Shown here piece by piece: positions 52,402 through 61,444 of a stretch of DNA of 64,000 bases. The stretch is from the NCBI RefSeq assembly GCF_000242895.2, contig NC_021171.1, positions 4,250,001-4,314,000 of the forward strand, in the 5' to 3' direction. Position 1 is the first letter of the stretch, and every line of letters starts with the position of its first letter. The notes below the pieces were generated by a model. It had not been told where the DNA came from and did no database searches. It worked only from the letters and a program-made list of their open reading frames with translations. This DNA is from Bacillus sp. 1NLA3E (lineage in GTDB: Bacteria > Bacillota > Bacilli > Bacillales > Cytobacillaceae). The position numbers and the translations under genes were made by a program.

Positions 52402-53423
52402 TATTCTACCTCTAATCTGTCACCATATTGGGATTTAAAATACTCTTGGTAATCTCCAGAAATGATGTTTTCCCACCATTCCTTGTTATCCAAATACCAT
52501 TTAATTGTTTGCTCAATACCCGTTTCAAAATTGTACTTAGGTGCCCAACCGAGTTCTGTACGTAACTTGGTTGCATCGATTGCGTAACGACGGTCGTGTC
52601 CTGGGCGATCTGTAACATATTTAATTAATGATTCTGGCTTATCTAAAGCTTTTAAAATCGTTTTAACGATGTCAATATTGGTGCGTTCGTTATTTCCACC
52701 AACGTTGTACACTTCACCGTTACGGCCATTGTGAAGGACTAGATCAATCGCTTGGCAATGGTCTTCAACATGTAACCAGTCACGAATGTTTAAGCCATCA
52801 CCGTAAACTGGAAGCTCTTTGTCGTTTAACGCATTAATAATCATTAATGGAATCAGCTTCTCTGGGAAATGGAACGGTCCATAATTATTTGAGCAACGAG
52901 TGATATTCACTGGCAGGTCAAATGTTTCATTATAGGCACGCACAAGTAGATCAGCACCAGCTTTACTAGCACTATACGGGCTATTAGCTGCTAATGGCGT
53001 TTCTTCAGTGAAATAACCAGTTTCGCCTAACGTTCCATAAACTTCATCAGTAGAAACTTGAAGGTATTTTTTTACACCAAGAGTTTTCGCAGCATCGAGA
53101 AGGGCAAGTGTTCCTTGAATGTTTGTTTGCACGAAAATTCCGGGGTCCGTGATACTTCTGTCAACATGTGATTCCGCAGCAAAGTTAATGACATAATCAA
53201 ACTTCTCTGCTTGGAATAAACCTCCGACGAAATCGCGGTCAGCGATATCTCCGCGTACAAACTTATAGTTTGGGGCATTTTCAATGTCTTTTAAATTTTC
53301 AAGGTTCCCTGCATAAGTTAATAAATCAAGATTCACGATATTATAATTAGGATATTTATTTACCATATAGCGGACAAAGTTACTACCGATGAAACCTGCG
53401 CCGCCTGTTATTAACAATTTCAT
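52401..53423 (-). CDS. rmlB: dTDP-glucose 4,6-dehydratase
   Basis: 340 residues from the ATG at 53423 (MKLLITGGAGFIGSNFVRYM), with GGAGG seven bases upstream; the in-frame codon at 53450 overlaps rmlC. NAD-binding GGAGFIGS, active-site STDEVYGTLG and YSASKAGADLLVRAY are intact, plus NNYGPFHFPEKLIPL. It turns dTDP-glucose into the 4-keto-6-deoxy sugar. The gene is 10 bases from rmlC. Confidence 0.97.
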   Translation of the reverse strand: MKLLITGGAGFIGSNFVRYMVNKYPNYNIVNLDLLTYAGNLENLKDIENAPNYKFVRGDIADRDFVGGLFQAEKFDYVINFAAESHVDRSITDPGIFVQTNIQGTLALLDAAKTLGVKKYLQVSTDEVYGTLGETGYFTEETPLAANSPYSASKAGADLLVRAYNETFDLPVNITRCSNNYGPFHFPEKLIPLMIINALNDKELPVYGDGLNIRDWLHVEDHCQAIDLVLHNGRNGEVYNVGGNNERTNIDIVKTILKALDKPESLIKYVTDRPGHDRRYAIDATKLRTELGWAPKYNFETGIEQTIKWYLDNKEWWENIISGDYQEYFKSQYGDRLEVE

Positions 53424-53433
53424 GAGCTGCCTC

Positions 53434-53994
53434 CTATTTCTCAAACACAAAATTTAGATGTTTTGCTTCTGCTAATGTTGGATGCTTTGTATCCTTATCT
53501 GAAAGGATTGGATTCGTTGTCGGCCAATCAATAGCTAATGCTGGATCGTTCCAAAGAATACCACCATCATGCTCAGGTGAATAATATTCGTCTACTTTAT
53601 AAGCCACAGTTGTATCAGGCACTAAAGTACAGAAACCATGTGCAAATCCTTTTGGGACTAAGAGCTGACGTTTGTTATATTCACTTAAAATTACGCCAAC
53701 CCATTGACCATATGTAGGTGAACCTTTTCTGATATCAACAGCAACATCATAGATAGCACCAGTCACACAACGCACAACCTTCGTTTGTGCTTTTGGATTT
53801 AATTGAAAATGCAAGCCGCGCAATGTACCAACTGGAGCTGATAGTGATTGATTATCTTGAATAAAATCAAAATTAAGGCCTAGTTTTTCAAACAAATCTT
53901 TGTTATAGCTTTCCATGAAATATCCACGATGGTCACCAAACACCTTAGGTTCTAAAATCTTGACACCTGATAGCTTTGTTTCAATTACGTTCAT
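53434..53994 (-). CDS. rmlC: dTDP-4-dehydrorhamnose 3,5-epimerase
   Basis: 186 residues, cupin fold. GYFMESYNKDLF, the catalytic-His segment TLRGLHFQLNPKAQTKVVRC, VPKGFAHGFCTL and the C-terminal EYYSPEHDGGILWNDPAL are conserved. It epimerises the keto sugar for L-rhamnose. It lies 10 bases downstream of rmlA. Confidence 0.96.
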   Translation of the reverse strand: MNVIETKLSGVKILEPKVFGDHRGYFMESYNKDLFEKLGLNFDFIQDNQSLSAPVGTLRGLHFQLNPKAQTKVVRCVTGAIYDVAVDIRKGSPTYGQWVGVILSEYNKRQLLVPKGFAHGFCTLVPDTTVAYKVDEYYSPEHDGGILWNDPALAIDWPTTNPILSDKDTKHPTLAEAKHLNFVFEK

Positions 53995-54004
53995 TGGAAA
54001 TACC

Positions 54005-54880
54005 TCATTTCATTACTTGGTTAGCCACTTTTACTAAGTACTGGCCATATTGATTTTTCATTAATGGTTTCGCAAGCTCTAATAGCTTATCTTTTGTAAT
54101 ATAGCCCATTTTATATGCAATTTCTTCTAAACAGGCAATTTTTAATGATTGACGTTTTTCAACCGTTTCTATAAATTGCGATGCTTCTAATAATGATGCG
54201 TGTGTACCTGTATCCAACCAAGCATAACCACGACCAAGCAACTCAACATTAAGCTCGCCCATTTCTAAGTATGCTTTATTTATATCAGTGATTTCGAGTT
54301 CACCACGTGGAGATGGTTGAATATTTTTCGCAATCTCAACAACGCGATTATCATAAAAGTAAAGCCCGGTTACGGCATAATTCGATTTTGGTTCGATAGG
54401 CTTTTCTTCGATCGAAACAGCCTTTCCTTCCTCATCAAATTCAACGACACCAAAGCGCTCTGGATCGTTAACATAGTATCCAAACACGGATGCCCCTGTT
54501 TCCCGAGAAGATGCTCTTCTTAGAAGGTCAGTCAGGCCATGGCCATAGAAAATATTGTCGCCAAGCACTAAAGCAACATGGTCATCCCCAATAAATTCTT
54601 CACCAATTATAAATGCTTGGGCTAACCCACCTGGATGTGGCTGAATTTTATAAGAAAAGTTCATACCTAAATCGGATCCATCACCTAAAATTTGTTCAAA
54701 ACGTGCTGTATCTTCAGGTGTAGAGATGATTAAAATATCCTTGATACCCGCCAACATAAGTACAGAAAGCGGGTAATAGATCATTGGTTTATCATATACA
54801 GGTAATAATTGCTTAGATACCACTTTGGTTAATGGATAAAGACGTGTCCCGCTGCCCCCTGCTAAAATAATACCTTTCAT
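54005..54880 (-). CDS. rmlA: Glucose-1-phosphate thymidylyltransferase
   Basis: 291 residues. Nucleotidyltransferase signature [16 protein letters not shown] at the start, [26 protein letters not shown] and [20 protein letters not shown]. It makes dTDP-glucose, the first step of dTDP-L-rhamnose. The four genes together give a complete pathway for a rhamnose-containing wall polysaccharide. The 322-base gap upstream (54881-55202) holds no gene; the promoter must be there. Confidence 0.97.
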   Translation of the reverse strand: MKGIILAGGSGTRLYPLTKVVSKQLLPVYDKPMIYYPLSVLMLAGIKDILIISTPEDTARFEQILGDGSDLGMNFSYKIQPHPGGLAQAFIIGEEFIGDDHVALVLGDNIFYGHGLTDLLRRASSRETGASVFGYYVNDPERFGVVEFDEEGKAVSIEEKPIEPKSNYAVTGLYFYDNRVVEIAKNIQPSPRGELEITDINKAYLEMGELNVELLGRGYAWLDTGTHASLLEASQFIETVEKRQSLKIACLEEIAYKMGYITKDKLLELAKPLMKNQYGQYLVKVANQVMK

Positions 54881-55202
54881 TTACAGTCAGCTCCTTAACT
54901 TAATTATCTAAGGCTCCCTTAAGCCCTAACATTACAATAAGAGAGTAAAATAAGATTCCTGCCTTATTTCATTTAATGAAATTGACTTACATGTCTAATT
55001 TTTCTAAAATCAAATCAAGCCAATATAACTGATAAAACAACGCTAAATTTGAAAAAACTAAGGAAACGTTAGACGCTTATTGTAATAACACTTTGAAAAA
55101 TAGTAAACCAAATAAATTCTAACATAAATACCGATAAGAATACTTATTAATATTGTCTTTATTATCGTAATAAAGAACTAAGTCTTCCATTTTTAAAAAT
55201 TA

Positions 55203-56018
55203 TTAGCCTCTAAGCATCTTTTTATAAATAAAACCTCTTAAAGAATTTGGGAGGACTCTTACAAAACCTCTCATTAAAATATTCCTTAAGAATGTCTGTT
55301 TGTCAATAAAATGCATTTTCAAAAACTCTTTTTGTAGTTTAACTTCACTTTCGAAGTACTTTAACCCTCCGCGTCTATTAAACATGTCGGCCCCCGCACG
55401 AGCATATATCAAAACTTCAGGTATATTCATAAATTTCATATTATTATTCAACATTCTTCCCCATAAAAAATAATCCTCGTTCCACATTAGCGTCTGATAA
55501 CTACCCGCTTTTAAAACGGCATCCTTCCAATAAACCACCGTCATATGATTTACTGGGCATCGTGTTCTAGCATAACGTTTTATTTCCTCATAACTAGAGG
55601 GGACTTTACGAATAGATTCTATTTTTCCAGGGTCTTCATCAAACTCACCAATCCAAGATCCAAGAACCTTAACCTCAGGGTTATTTTTCATAAAGTTAAT
55701 TTGTCTTTCAAATCTTTCAGGATGACATATATCATCACTATCCATCCTTGCAATTAAGTCATTACTACACTCGTTAATCCCAATTTCTAAGGCTTTTCCT
55801 AAACCCATATTCTTATCGAGTTGTACATATTTGAACAAGGTAGGAAATTTATTTTTATATTCATCCAATAAACCATACAACTCATTAGTAAGTTCACCAT
55901 CTAATACAATGACAATTTCATTTGGTTTTAAAGTTTGCTTTAACATACTATCTATTGCTTCTTTTAAGAATTCCGGCTTTTCTTTAAAATAAACCGACAT
56001 TAGAACTGAGAAGTTCAT
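55203..56018 (-). CDS. Family 2 glycosyltransferase
   Basis: 271 residues, GT-A fold. MNFSVLMSVYFKEKPEFLKE, EIVIVLDGELT, the metal-binding DSDD in LIARMDSDDICHPERF, and WNEDYFLWGRML (base motif ED) are visible. There is no transmembrane helix, only a basic C-terminus. It probably adds a sugar to the rhamnose polymer repeat. It lies 23 bases from the next glycosyltransferase gene. Confidence 0.92.
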   Translation of the reverse strand: MNFSVLMSVYFKEKPEFLKEAIDSMLKQTLKPNEIVIVLDGELTNELYGLLDEYKNKFPTLFKYVQLDKNMGLGKALEIGINECSNDLIARMDSDDICHPERFERQINFMKNNPEVKVLGSWIGEFDEDPGKIESIRKVPSSYEEIKRYARTRCPVNHMTVVYWKDAVLKAGSYQTLMWNEDYFLWGRMLNNNMKFMNIPEVLIYARAGADMFNRRGGLKYFESEVKLQKEFLKMHFIDKQTFLRNILMRGFVRVLPNSLRGFIYKKMLRG

Positions 56019-56041
56019 GATTTCATCTCCATTTTATATGT

Positions 56042-56971
56042 TTATGATTTAGTTTCATAAACGATATTAGGTCTTTCTCCATTAATATTTCCTTTAACAC
56101 CCATAAACGCATCTACAATCCCCTTTACAATCATCCTGAAGCGTACAGCTCTAGGCTTCACAAAAAGAGCGAAAAAGAAAAACTTAAAAGATAAGATGAT
56201 CATATATTTAAATTTAAAACCTAATGGCACGTAAGATCTTTTGAACATTTTAAGGGTGTTCCTAAACTGATAGTAATGTCTAATTGGAGAGGGAACACCT
56301 ATACTTTTTCCTAAGAAATGATAACGATCTTCTCCTAATCTGTGGGCCATTTTTACGTCTTTTGTGATAAAAGTTGAATAACCTATTTGTTTTGCTCTCC
56401 AACACCACTCATAATCCACTATATCAATAAACAAATCGTCTTCCATTCCACCTATTTCGGTAAAAGTGCTTTTAGGAATTAATGAACCCGAACTTAAGGT
56501 TTGCTGAACCTCAATAATCCTTTCATCTCCTGAACCAAAATTATTATATAAACTATCTTCAGATTGATCTCTATCAAAAGCTAACGGTCCAATACAAGCT
56601 ATTTTTTTATTTTGATTAACTAAATAATTATAATCCCTTAACAAATTTGAAACCGTATCTTTATTTAGTTTGCTATCCTGATCTAATAGAAAAAAAGCAT
56701 CATAGCCAGCTAATAATGCCCAATTCATACCTATATTTTGTGCAGTAGCAATACCAAAATTGCCCTTATTGGATATAACATAAAGGCGCTGTTCTTCTTG
56801 AATAGCCTTAACCTTATCTTGGAGTACTACATCAGTTGAATTATCAACAATACAAATCGCACCTACTTGATTAATTACTGATTCAATATTTTCCTTCAGT
56901 TCATCAATATTAGGATTATAAGTAACTATAATTGCACAAACGTTTTTGATTTCAATCATACTATCAACCAT
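56042..56971 (-). CDS. Family 2 glycosyltransferase, rhamnosyltransferase-like
   Basis: 309 residues, RfbF/WbbL-like. ICAIIVTYNPN-type start (VCAIIVTYNPNIDELKENI), CIVDNSTD, LLDQDSKLN (metal site DQD), GSLIPKSTFTEIGGMEDDLFID and DYEWCWRAKQIGYS are conserved. It is likely to transfer L-rhamnose from the dTDP-sugar made by the neighbouring operon. Its start overlaps the upstream gene by eight bases. An internal ATG five codons on is possible. Confidence 0.92.
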   Translation of the reverse strand: MVDSMIEIKNVCAIIVTYNPNIDELKENIESVINQVGAICIVDNSTDVVLQDKVKAIQEEQRLYVISNKGNFGIATAQNIGMNWALLAGYDAFFLLDQDSKLNKDTVSNLLRDYNYLVNQNKKIACIGPLAFDRDQSEDSLYNNFGSGDERIIEVQQTLSSGSLIPKSTFTEIGGMEDDLFIDIVDYEWCWRAKQIGYSTFITKDVKMAHRLGEDRYHFLGKSIGVPSPIRHYYQFRNTLKMFKRSYVPLGFKFKYMIILSFKFFFFALFVKPRAVRFRMIVKGIVDAFMGVKGNINGERPNIVYETKS

Positions 56972-57860
56972 TTTTATATTTACCTTCCCTATTAAATATG
57001 CCGTCCACTATCCCCTTAAAAATATATCGACAGCGTTTTATTTTTGGAGAGACGAACAACGGATAAATAAATAATTCAATCGCTCTTTCAACCAATGCTT
57101 TAATTTTCCATTTCGCTGGAACATAGTCCCTTTTAAATAGTAAAATTGAGTTCCTAAATTGATAATAATGTCTAATAGGTGATGGTATTAATAAATTATA
57201 CACTTTTAAAATTTTAATGTTTTTTTGTCCAACCATATGGCCCATTTTTACATCTTTACTATTAAAAACTCTGTAGCCATATTTTTTCGCTCTCCAACAC
57301 CACTCGAAGTCCACTAAATCAATAAAAAGGGTTTCATCCATCATACCTATATCTTTTACAGCATTAGCTACTAGAAGTTTTCCAGAGCTTATCAAAACGT
57401 CCTTCTCGACAAAATTCCCATCTAATTCTACGCCTTTATTTATAAGTGGTTTATAATTTTCATTAGTGATCTTATTAAAAATATCAGGACCTATACAGGC
57501 AATTTTTATCCCTTGGCCTTTAAGGAATTCGACTCCAGCTACAAGAGCATTTACAAGATTATCCGGTGGATTACTATCCTGATCTAAAAGAATAATTCCA
57601 TCGTAATTTTCTTCAACAGCTATCTTTATTCCAACATTATGAGCAGCACCAATACCCAGATTTTGATTCAAAGAAACCCATTCAATTTTATTGACCTGAT
57701 GTTCTTCAGTTAAAAAATCAGAGAGAACTGGCTTTTCACTGTTATCTACTATGACTAATTTTTCTACCTGCCCGACGATAGACATAATATTAGATGACAA
57801 CTCATTGATGTCAGGATAGAAACAAACCATTACAGCACAAACCTTAAATTTTTGATTCAC
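56964..57860 (-). CDS. Family 2 glycosyltransferase, rhamnosyltransferase-like (paralogue)
   Basis: 298 residues, the same family and layout as the 56042 gene: VCAVMVCFYPDINELSSNI, VDNSEKP, LLDQDSNPP, DIGMMDETLFIDLVDFEWCWRAKKYGY and SPIRHYYQFRNSILLFKRDYVP. The two overlap, so they are translated together. The pair suggests a repeat with two rhamnose (or related) linkages. Confidence 0.92.
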   Translation of the reverse strand: MNQKFKVCAVMVCFYPDINELSSNIMSIVGQVEKLVIVDNSEKPVLSDFLTEEHQVNKIEWVSLNQNLGIGAAHNVGIKIAVEENYDGIILLDQDSNPPDNLVNALVAGVEFLKGQGIKIACIGPDIFNKITNENYKPLINKGVELDGNFVEKDVLISSGKLLVANAVKDIGMMDETLFIDLVDFEWCWRAKKYGYRVFNSKDVKMGHMVGQKNIKILKVYNLLIPSPIRHYYQFRNSILLFKRDYVPAKWKIKALVERAIELFIYPLFVSPKIKRCRYIFKGIVDGIFNREGKYKNG

Positions 57861-59091
57861 TGTTTTTACCTTCTTTAAAATATAGTTTACTTAATGAGCT
57901 TAATACAATTAAAACCAGGATATTTGTTGTGTCAAACAAATAAGGATTGGTAAAAGCATATAATACATAAGATAAATAAATTAAATAGATAAATTTATTG
58001 TCCCAAAATTTAATAACAAAGGCGATCTTTGTAATTAAAAACAATAAGAAGTAAAGAATTCCAACTTGATTAAGAACATACAATGTCTGTAGTTCAAAAT
58101 AGTAGTTATTTCTATAATCCCGATAGTCTGTTATTACGTTAATTACATTTCCTAAGCCCTGCCCAAATAATAACGAGGTTGGAGTCTCTGCTAAATTTTC
58201 AATAAGTTGCGCCATTTGATCAAAACGTGTTGGAATTGAAACTTCCATTTTCAATAATAGCAATTCATTTAAATATGGATATAGGACCATTACAGCAATA
58301 AAAAGGATTAGTATTATTGAACCTACTAGCATTAATATTCTCATGCGACTATTAAACAGGTTTTTCAAAAACACAGATACCTTCTTATTTGAAAAAAATA
58401 AAATGATAAAATACATACCCAAAAAGAATAAAATTGCAAGAATAAAAGCAAAATTCCCTGCGACAATAGTCCCAACAAATAAAAGAGAGGCTGCTGAAAT
58501 TTTCAATCGTTTACTCTGAATTGCAAATAAACTTACTAAAAAGGAAATGGGTAAAATTGGATTCCCTTTGATTTGAATCCGATAAAAATATTGATTATAG
58601 GTATATATATCCCCCAAGCCAAGTTCCATTACTTTTGATCTAATAAATCCAGCAAATTCAGGATCCCCAAATAAAACAATATAGATTTCAAAGCCTATCA
58701 GGAGGACACTATGCAAAACAGCTAATAAAACAAAAATGTTTACGTAGATTTTTTTGGGCGGTAAAAAAAATGCAGATAGCAATAAGACAAAAACAGAATA
58801 AAATCGAATGGCTAACGACACACTATTATGTTCAATCACAATTGAATATATTAGCAAAATAGACAAACTGACAATATTAAGAATAAACAAGTACTTTATT
58901 GGCTTATCACTTCCCCTAAAATTCCTTATTAGAAAGGGAACAGAAAAAACAAACATGATGATAAGACTAATACTAATTATTTTTGATAACTGGTAAAATG
59001 GAAATTGCCTTGTCAAAGCAAATACGCACAAAAAATAGGATATAACTGATAGTGAAGTTAAAACAGATAGAAAAAAGCGATGATTCTTTAT
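57844..59091 (-). CDS. Wzy/O-antigen-polymerase-like membrane protein with a probable AUA start
   Basis: About 415 residues with 10-12 transmembrane helices and a central outer loop (about 150-190), as in polysaccharide polymerases; RFDQMAQLIENL, LLFGQGLGN and FELQTLYVLNQVGILYF resemble the conserved Wzy end. The usual start codons begin only at a TTG at 59031 that has no ribosome site and would cut off the first helix. In the same frame an ATA at 59091, followed by codons KNHRFFLSVLTSLSVISYF, has AGGAGG eight bases upstream. The frame is closed by TAG at 59104-59106 just before. I therefore place the start at the ATA, with moderate confidence. It overlaps the next gene by 17 bases. Confidence 0.82.
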   Translation of the reverse strand: MKNHRFFLSVLTSLSVISYFLCVFALTRQFPFYQLSKIISISLIIMFVFSVPFLIRNFRGSDKPIKYLFILNIVSLSILLIYSIVIEHNSVSLAIRFYSVFVLLLSAFFLPPKKIYVNIFVLLAVLHSVLLIGFEIYIVLFGDPEFAGFIRSKVMELGLGDIYTYNQYFYRIQIKGNPILPISFLVSLFAIQSKRLKISAASLLFVGTIVAGNFAFILAILFFLGMYFIILFFSNKKVSVFLKNLFNSRMRILMLVGSIILILFIAVMVLYPYLNELLLLKMEVSIPTRFDQMAQLIENLAETPTSLLFGQGLGNVINVITDYRDYRNNYYFELQTLYVLNQVGILYFLLFLITKIAFVIKFWDNKFIYLIYLSYVLYAFTNPYLFDTTNILVLIVLSSLSKLYFKEGKNSESKI

Positions 59092-59235
59092 AGCAAACTC
59101 CTCCTATTTCCAAAATCCCTAAATCTATAAAAAGACAGGTTTTTTCTAGGTCGTTTATTTAAACGATATTACCTTTAATTTCTCTACTATTAACACAGGT
59201 TTATTGATTAAATAAGGTCATACTCTCCAAATTTT

Positions 59236-59250
59236 TATATACAGTATATA
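59236..59250. promoter_or_regulatory. 15-bp palindrome upstream of the polymerase gene
   Basis: TATATACAGTATATA is a perfect odd palindrome in the 59092-59485 gap, about 145 bases upstream of the polymerase start. It might be a regulator site or part of a promoter. AT-rich palindromes arise easily by chance. Confidence 0.3.
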
Positions 59251-59407
59251 CCTCGGGAAAATTTCCAGTCTAGGTTGTATTGTAACATATTTCAACATTT
59301 TTTATAAAAAAATTAATAGTGATGAGCGGTTGAGTATTATCCAGTTAAATTAAGCCTTATTCTCTTTAGTGAATGGGCTAGAAATCTATACACCTAAAGT
59401 CAATAAT

Positions 59408-59452
59408 AAAAGACTGATTAAGTTTATGAATAACATCCTTAAACAGTCTTTT
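59408..59452 (-). terminator. Intrinsic terminator of the solute-binding protein gene
   Basis: AAAAGACTG pairs with CAGTCTTTT and TTAAG with CTTAA on the inside. On the minus strand TTTTATTATT follows. It begins 34 bases past the stop at 59486. Confidence 0.8.
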
Positions 59453-59485
59453 TGTTCCAATATTTTTATAGAGAACTACCTATCC

Positions 59486-61099
59486 CTATTTTTCAAGATG
59501 AGCCCATTTATACTGAACATAACCTAGTTTGGAGACAGCCACATCTCTTACGTTCTCACTTTGGAAAAGATCAATTTTAAAAAAGCTAACGGGGATAACA
59601 GGCATATCTTCAATCAATAGCCCCTCAGCATTCTTTAATAATTTCTGACGTTTGTTTATATCAGTCTCTATTTGAGATTGTCTTATTAAAGATTGAAATT
59701 CCTTGTTTTCCCAGCCTGTACCATTGTTGATGGAATTAGCATTCAGAAAGGGTTCAAGAACGTTTACTGGGTCACTGTACGAGCTTAATGATTCCATTAG
59801 GGAAACTTCATAATCAAGGGTGTGCACTTTTTCGTTTTGAATATTCCAACTGGAGCTATCAAGGGTAACATTAACACCTAAATTTTTTCTCCACATATCC
59901 TGGATAGATTGAGCAATTCTTTTATCCACTTGATTTGTATTAATTAAAAGAGTTATCACAGGTAGTTCAGATGTATCTTTATACCCTAGTTCTTCTATAC
60001 CTTTTTGTAAACATTGTTTTGCTTTTTCAACATCATTGTCTTTGAAGAAACTTTTTTTATTTCCTTGAAACAACGCTGGGGGAACAGTGGCCAAAGCGGG
60101 TATTGATTTCATTTGCTTTGTATGTTCAACCAACTCTTGACGATTAAGTGCAAAAGCAAAAGCCTTACGTATGTTTTTATTATTAAAAGGTTCGAATTTG
60201 GTATTTAATTTTAATGTATACATACCATCAATTGATTGAGTAATATCACTCGAAGGGACTTCTTCAACAGGAGAACCAGTCAAATTGAGTTCACCATTTT
60301 CATACATAGATAACTCTGTGTTTGGATCATTGACCATAAGCATTGATATTGACTTTAATCTTACTGTATCTGTGTCCCAATAATTTTTATTCCTTTTAAG
60401 AACAATTTTATTGTTATGAGTCCATTCAGTTAATTCGAATGGTCCGTTTGATGTATATTGCTTTCCTGCTTCATTTGCCCAGTTAGGATTTTTTTCAGCA
60501 ACTTTACTGTTAATCGGGAAGTATGTATATTTAGAAATTAAGTCTAAAAAATTGGGAGTTGGATTGACAAGCTTTACCTCTAAAGTTTTGTCGTCAATTG
60601 CCCTTACACCTACTTTTTCCACACTATCTTTTCCTTTATTAAATGCTTCCGCACCCTTTATATAATAGAGTTGAGATGCATTTTCTGAATGGTTAGCAGG
60701 ATTCAATAACCATTTCCATGCAAATTCAAAATCCTTTGCAATGACAGGATCACCATTTGTCCATTTTGCATCCCGTAATGTAAAACTATAAGTTTTTTGA
60801 TCATCTGATATTTTGACTACTGATGCAGCAGCATTTACAGTTCTACCCCATAAATCAATTCGAGTTAACCCTTCAAAAGTCTGAAGAAGCACGGATCCTG
60901 AGACAGAATCAGCCGCTAAACCAGGATGTAATGTCGTCGGTTCTGTATTAATATTTATTTTAAGATCTTGGTCTACATATTCAGGGATTTGAACTTTTTT
61001 AGCATTTTCATTCTTGCCAAAAAATGCAGTATAGAACATGCTAAGGAACATACTTAAAATAAGCACCATGCTTAAAAGGAATATTATATTTTTTTTCAT
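59486..61099 (-). CDS. Peptide-type ABC solute-binding protein without lipobox
   Basis: 537 residues, OppA/DppE-like (SBP family 5): NTEPTTLHPGLAAD near the N-terminus, VSGSVLLQTFEGL, YTFTL-type DAKWTNGDPVIAKDFEFAWKWLLNP and GPFELTEWTHNNKIVLKRNKNYW. The N-terminal hydrophobic stretch (5-28) has no cysteine, so it is not a lipoprotein. It may stay anchored by an uncleaved helix. No permease or ATPase gene is adjacent. It lies alone between the polymerase and the amidase. It may feed another Opp system or serve as a peptide sensor. Confidence 0.9.
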   Translation of the reverse strand: MKKNIIFLLSMVLILSMFLSMFYTAFFGKNENAKKVQIPEYVDQDLKININTEPTTLHPGLAADSVSGSVLLQTFEGLTRIDLWGRTVNAAASVVKISDDQKTYSFTLRDAKWTNGDPVIAKDFEFAWKWLLNPANHSENASQLYYIKGAEAFNKGKDSVEKVGVRAIDDKTLEVKLVNPTPNFLDLISKYTYFPINSKVAEKNPNWANEAGKQYTSNGPFELTEWTHNNKIVLKRNKNYWDTDTVRLKSISMLMVNDPNTELSMYENGELNLTGSPVEEVPSSDITQSIDGMYTLKLNTKFEPFNNKNIRKAFAFALNRQELVEHTKQMKSIPALATVPPALFQGNKKSFFKDNDVEKAKQCLQKGIEELGYKDTSELPVITLLINTNQVDKRIAQSIQDMWRKNLGVNVTLDSSSWNIQNEKVHTLDYEVSLMESLSSYSDPVNVLEPFLNANSINNGTGWENKEFQSLIRQSQIETDINKRQKLLKNAEGLLIEDMPVIPVSFFKIDLFQSENVRDVAVSKLGYVQYKWAHLEK

Positions 61100-61354
61100 T
61101 TTATTACCCCCATTTTACAAACCTTAAACGTATAAGTTGCAATATCAGTCAAGAATTTTATTTACGAAAAGTGTAAATATCCACAACTAAATTCCTCTAA
61201 TAAAAAATACATACGAATACCATTTTACCTTAATATAAAAAAAAATAAAAACTAATTCGTTGCAAGATAAACTAAAGTTTATCACGGGGTTATTATTACG
61301 AACAGTGCCTGGTGTTCGTATTGCTAAAATTACGTTAGTTGAGGGCATAATAAA

Positions 61355-61383
61355 GGACTAGAAATCATTTTGATTTCTAGTCC
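61355..61383 (-). terminator. Terminator of the amidase gene
   Basis: A perfect 13-bp stem GGACTAGAAATCA/TGATTTCTAGTCC with a three-base loop. On the minus strand TTTATTAT follows. It begins about 60 bases past the stop at 61445. Confidence 0.82.
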
Positions 61384-61444
61384 AAAAAATTTGCTGCATG
61401 TTTATCTTTTTTATTTCCTCTTATCAAACGGATTGAAAAATGAG

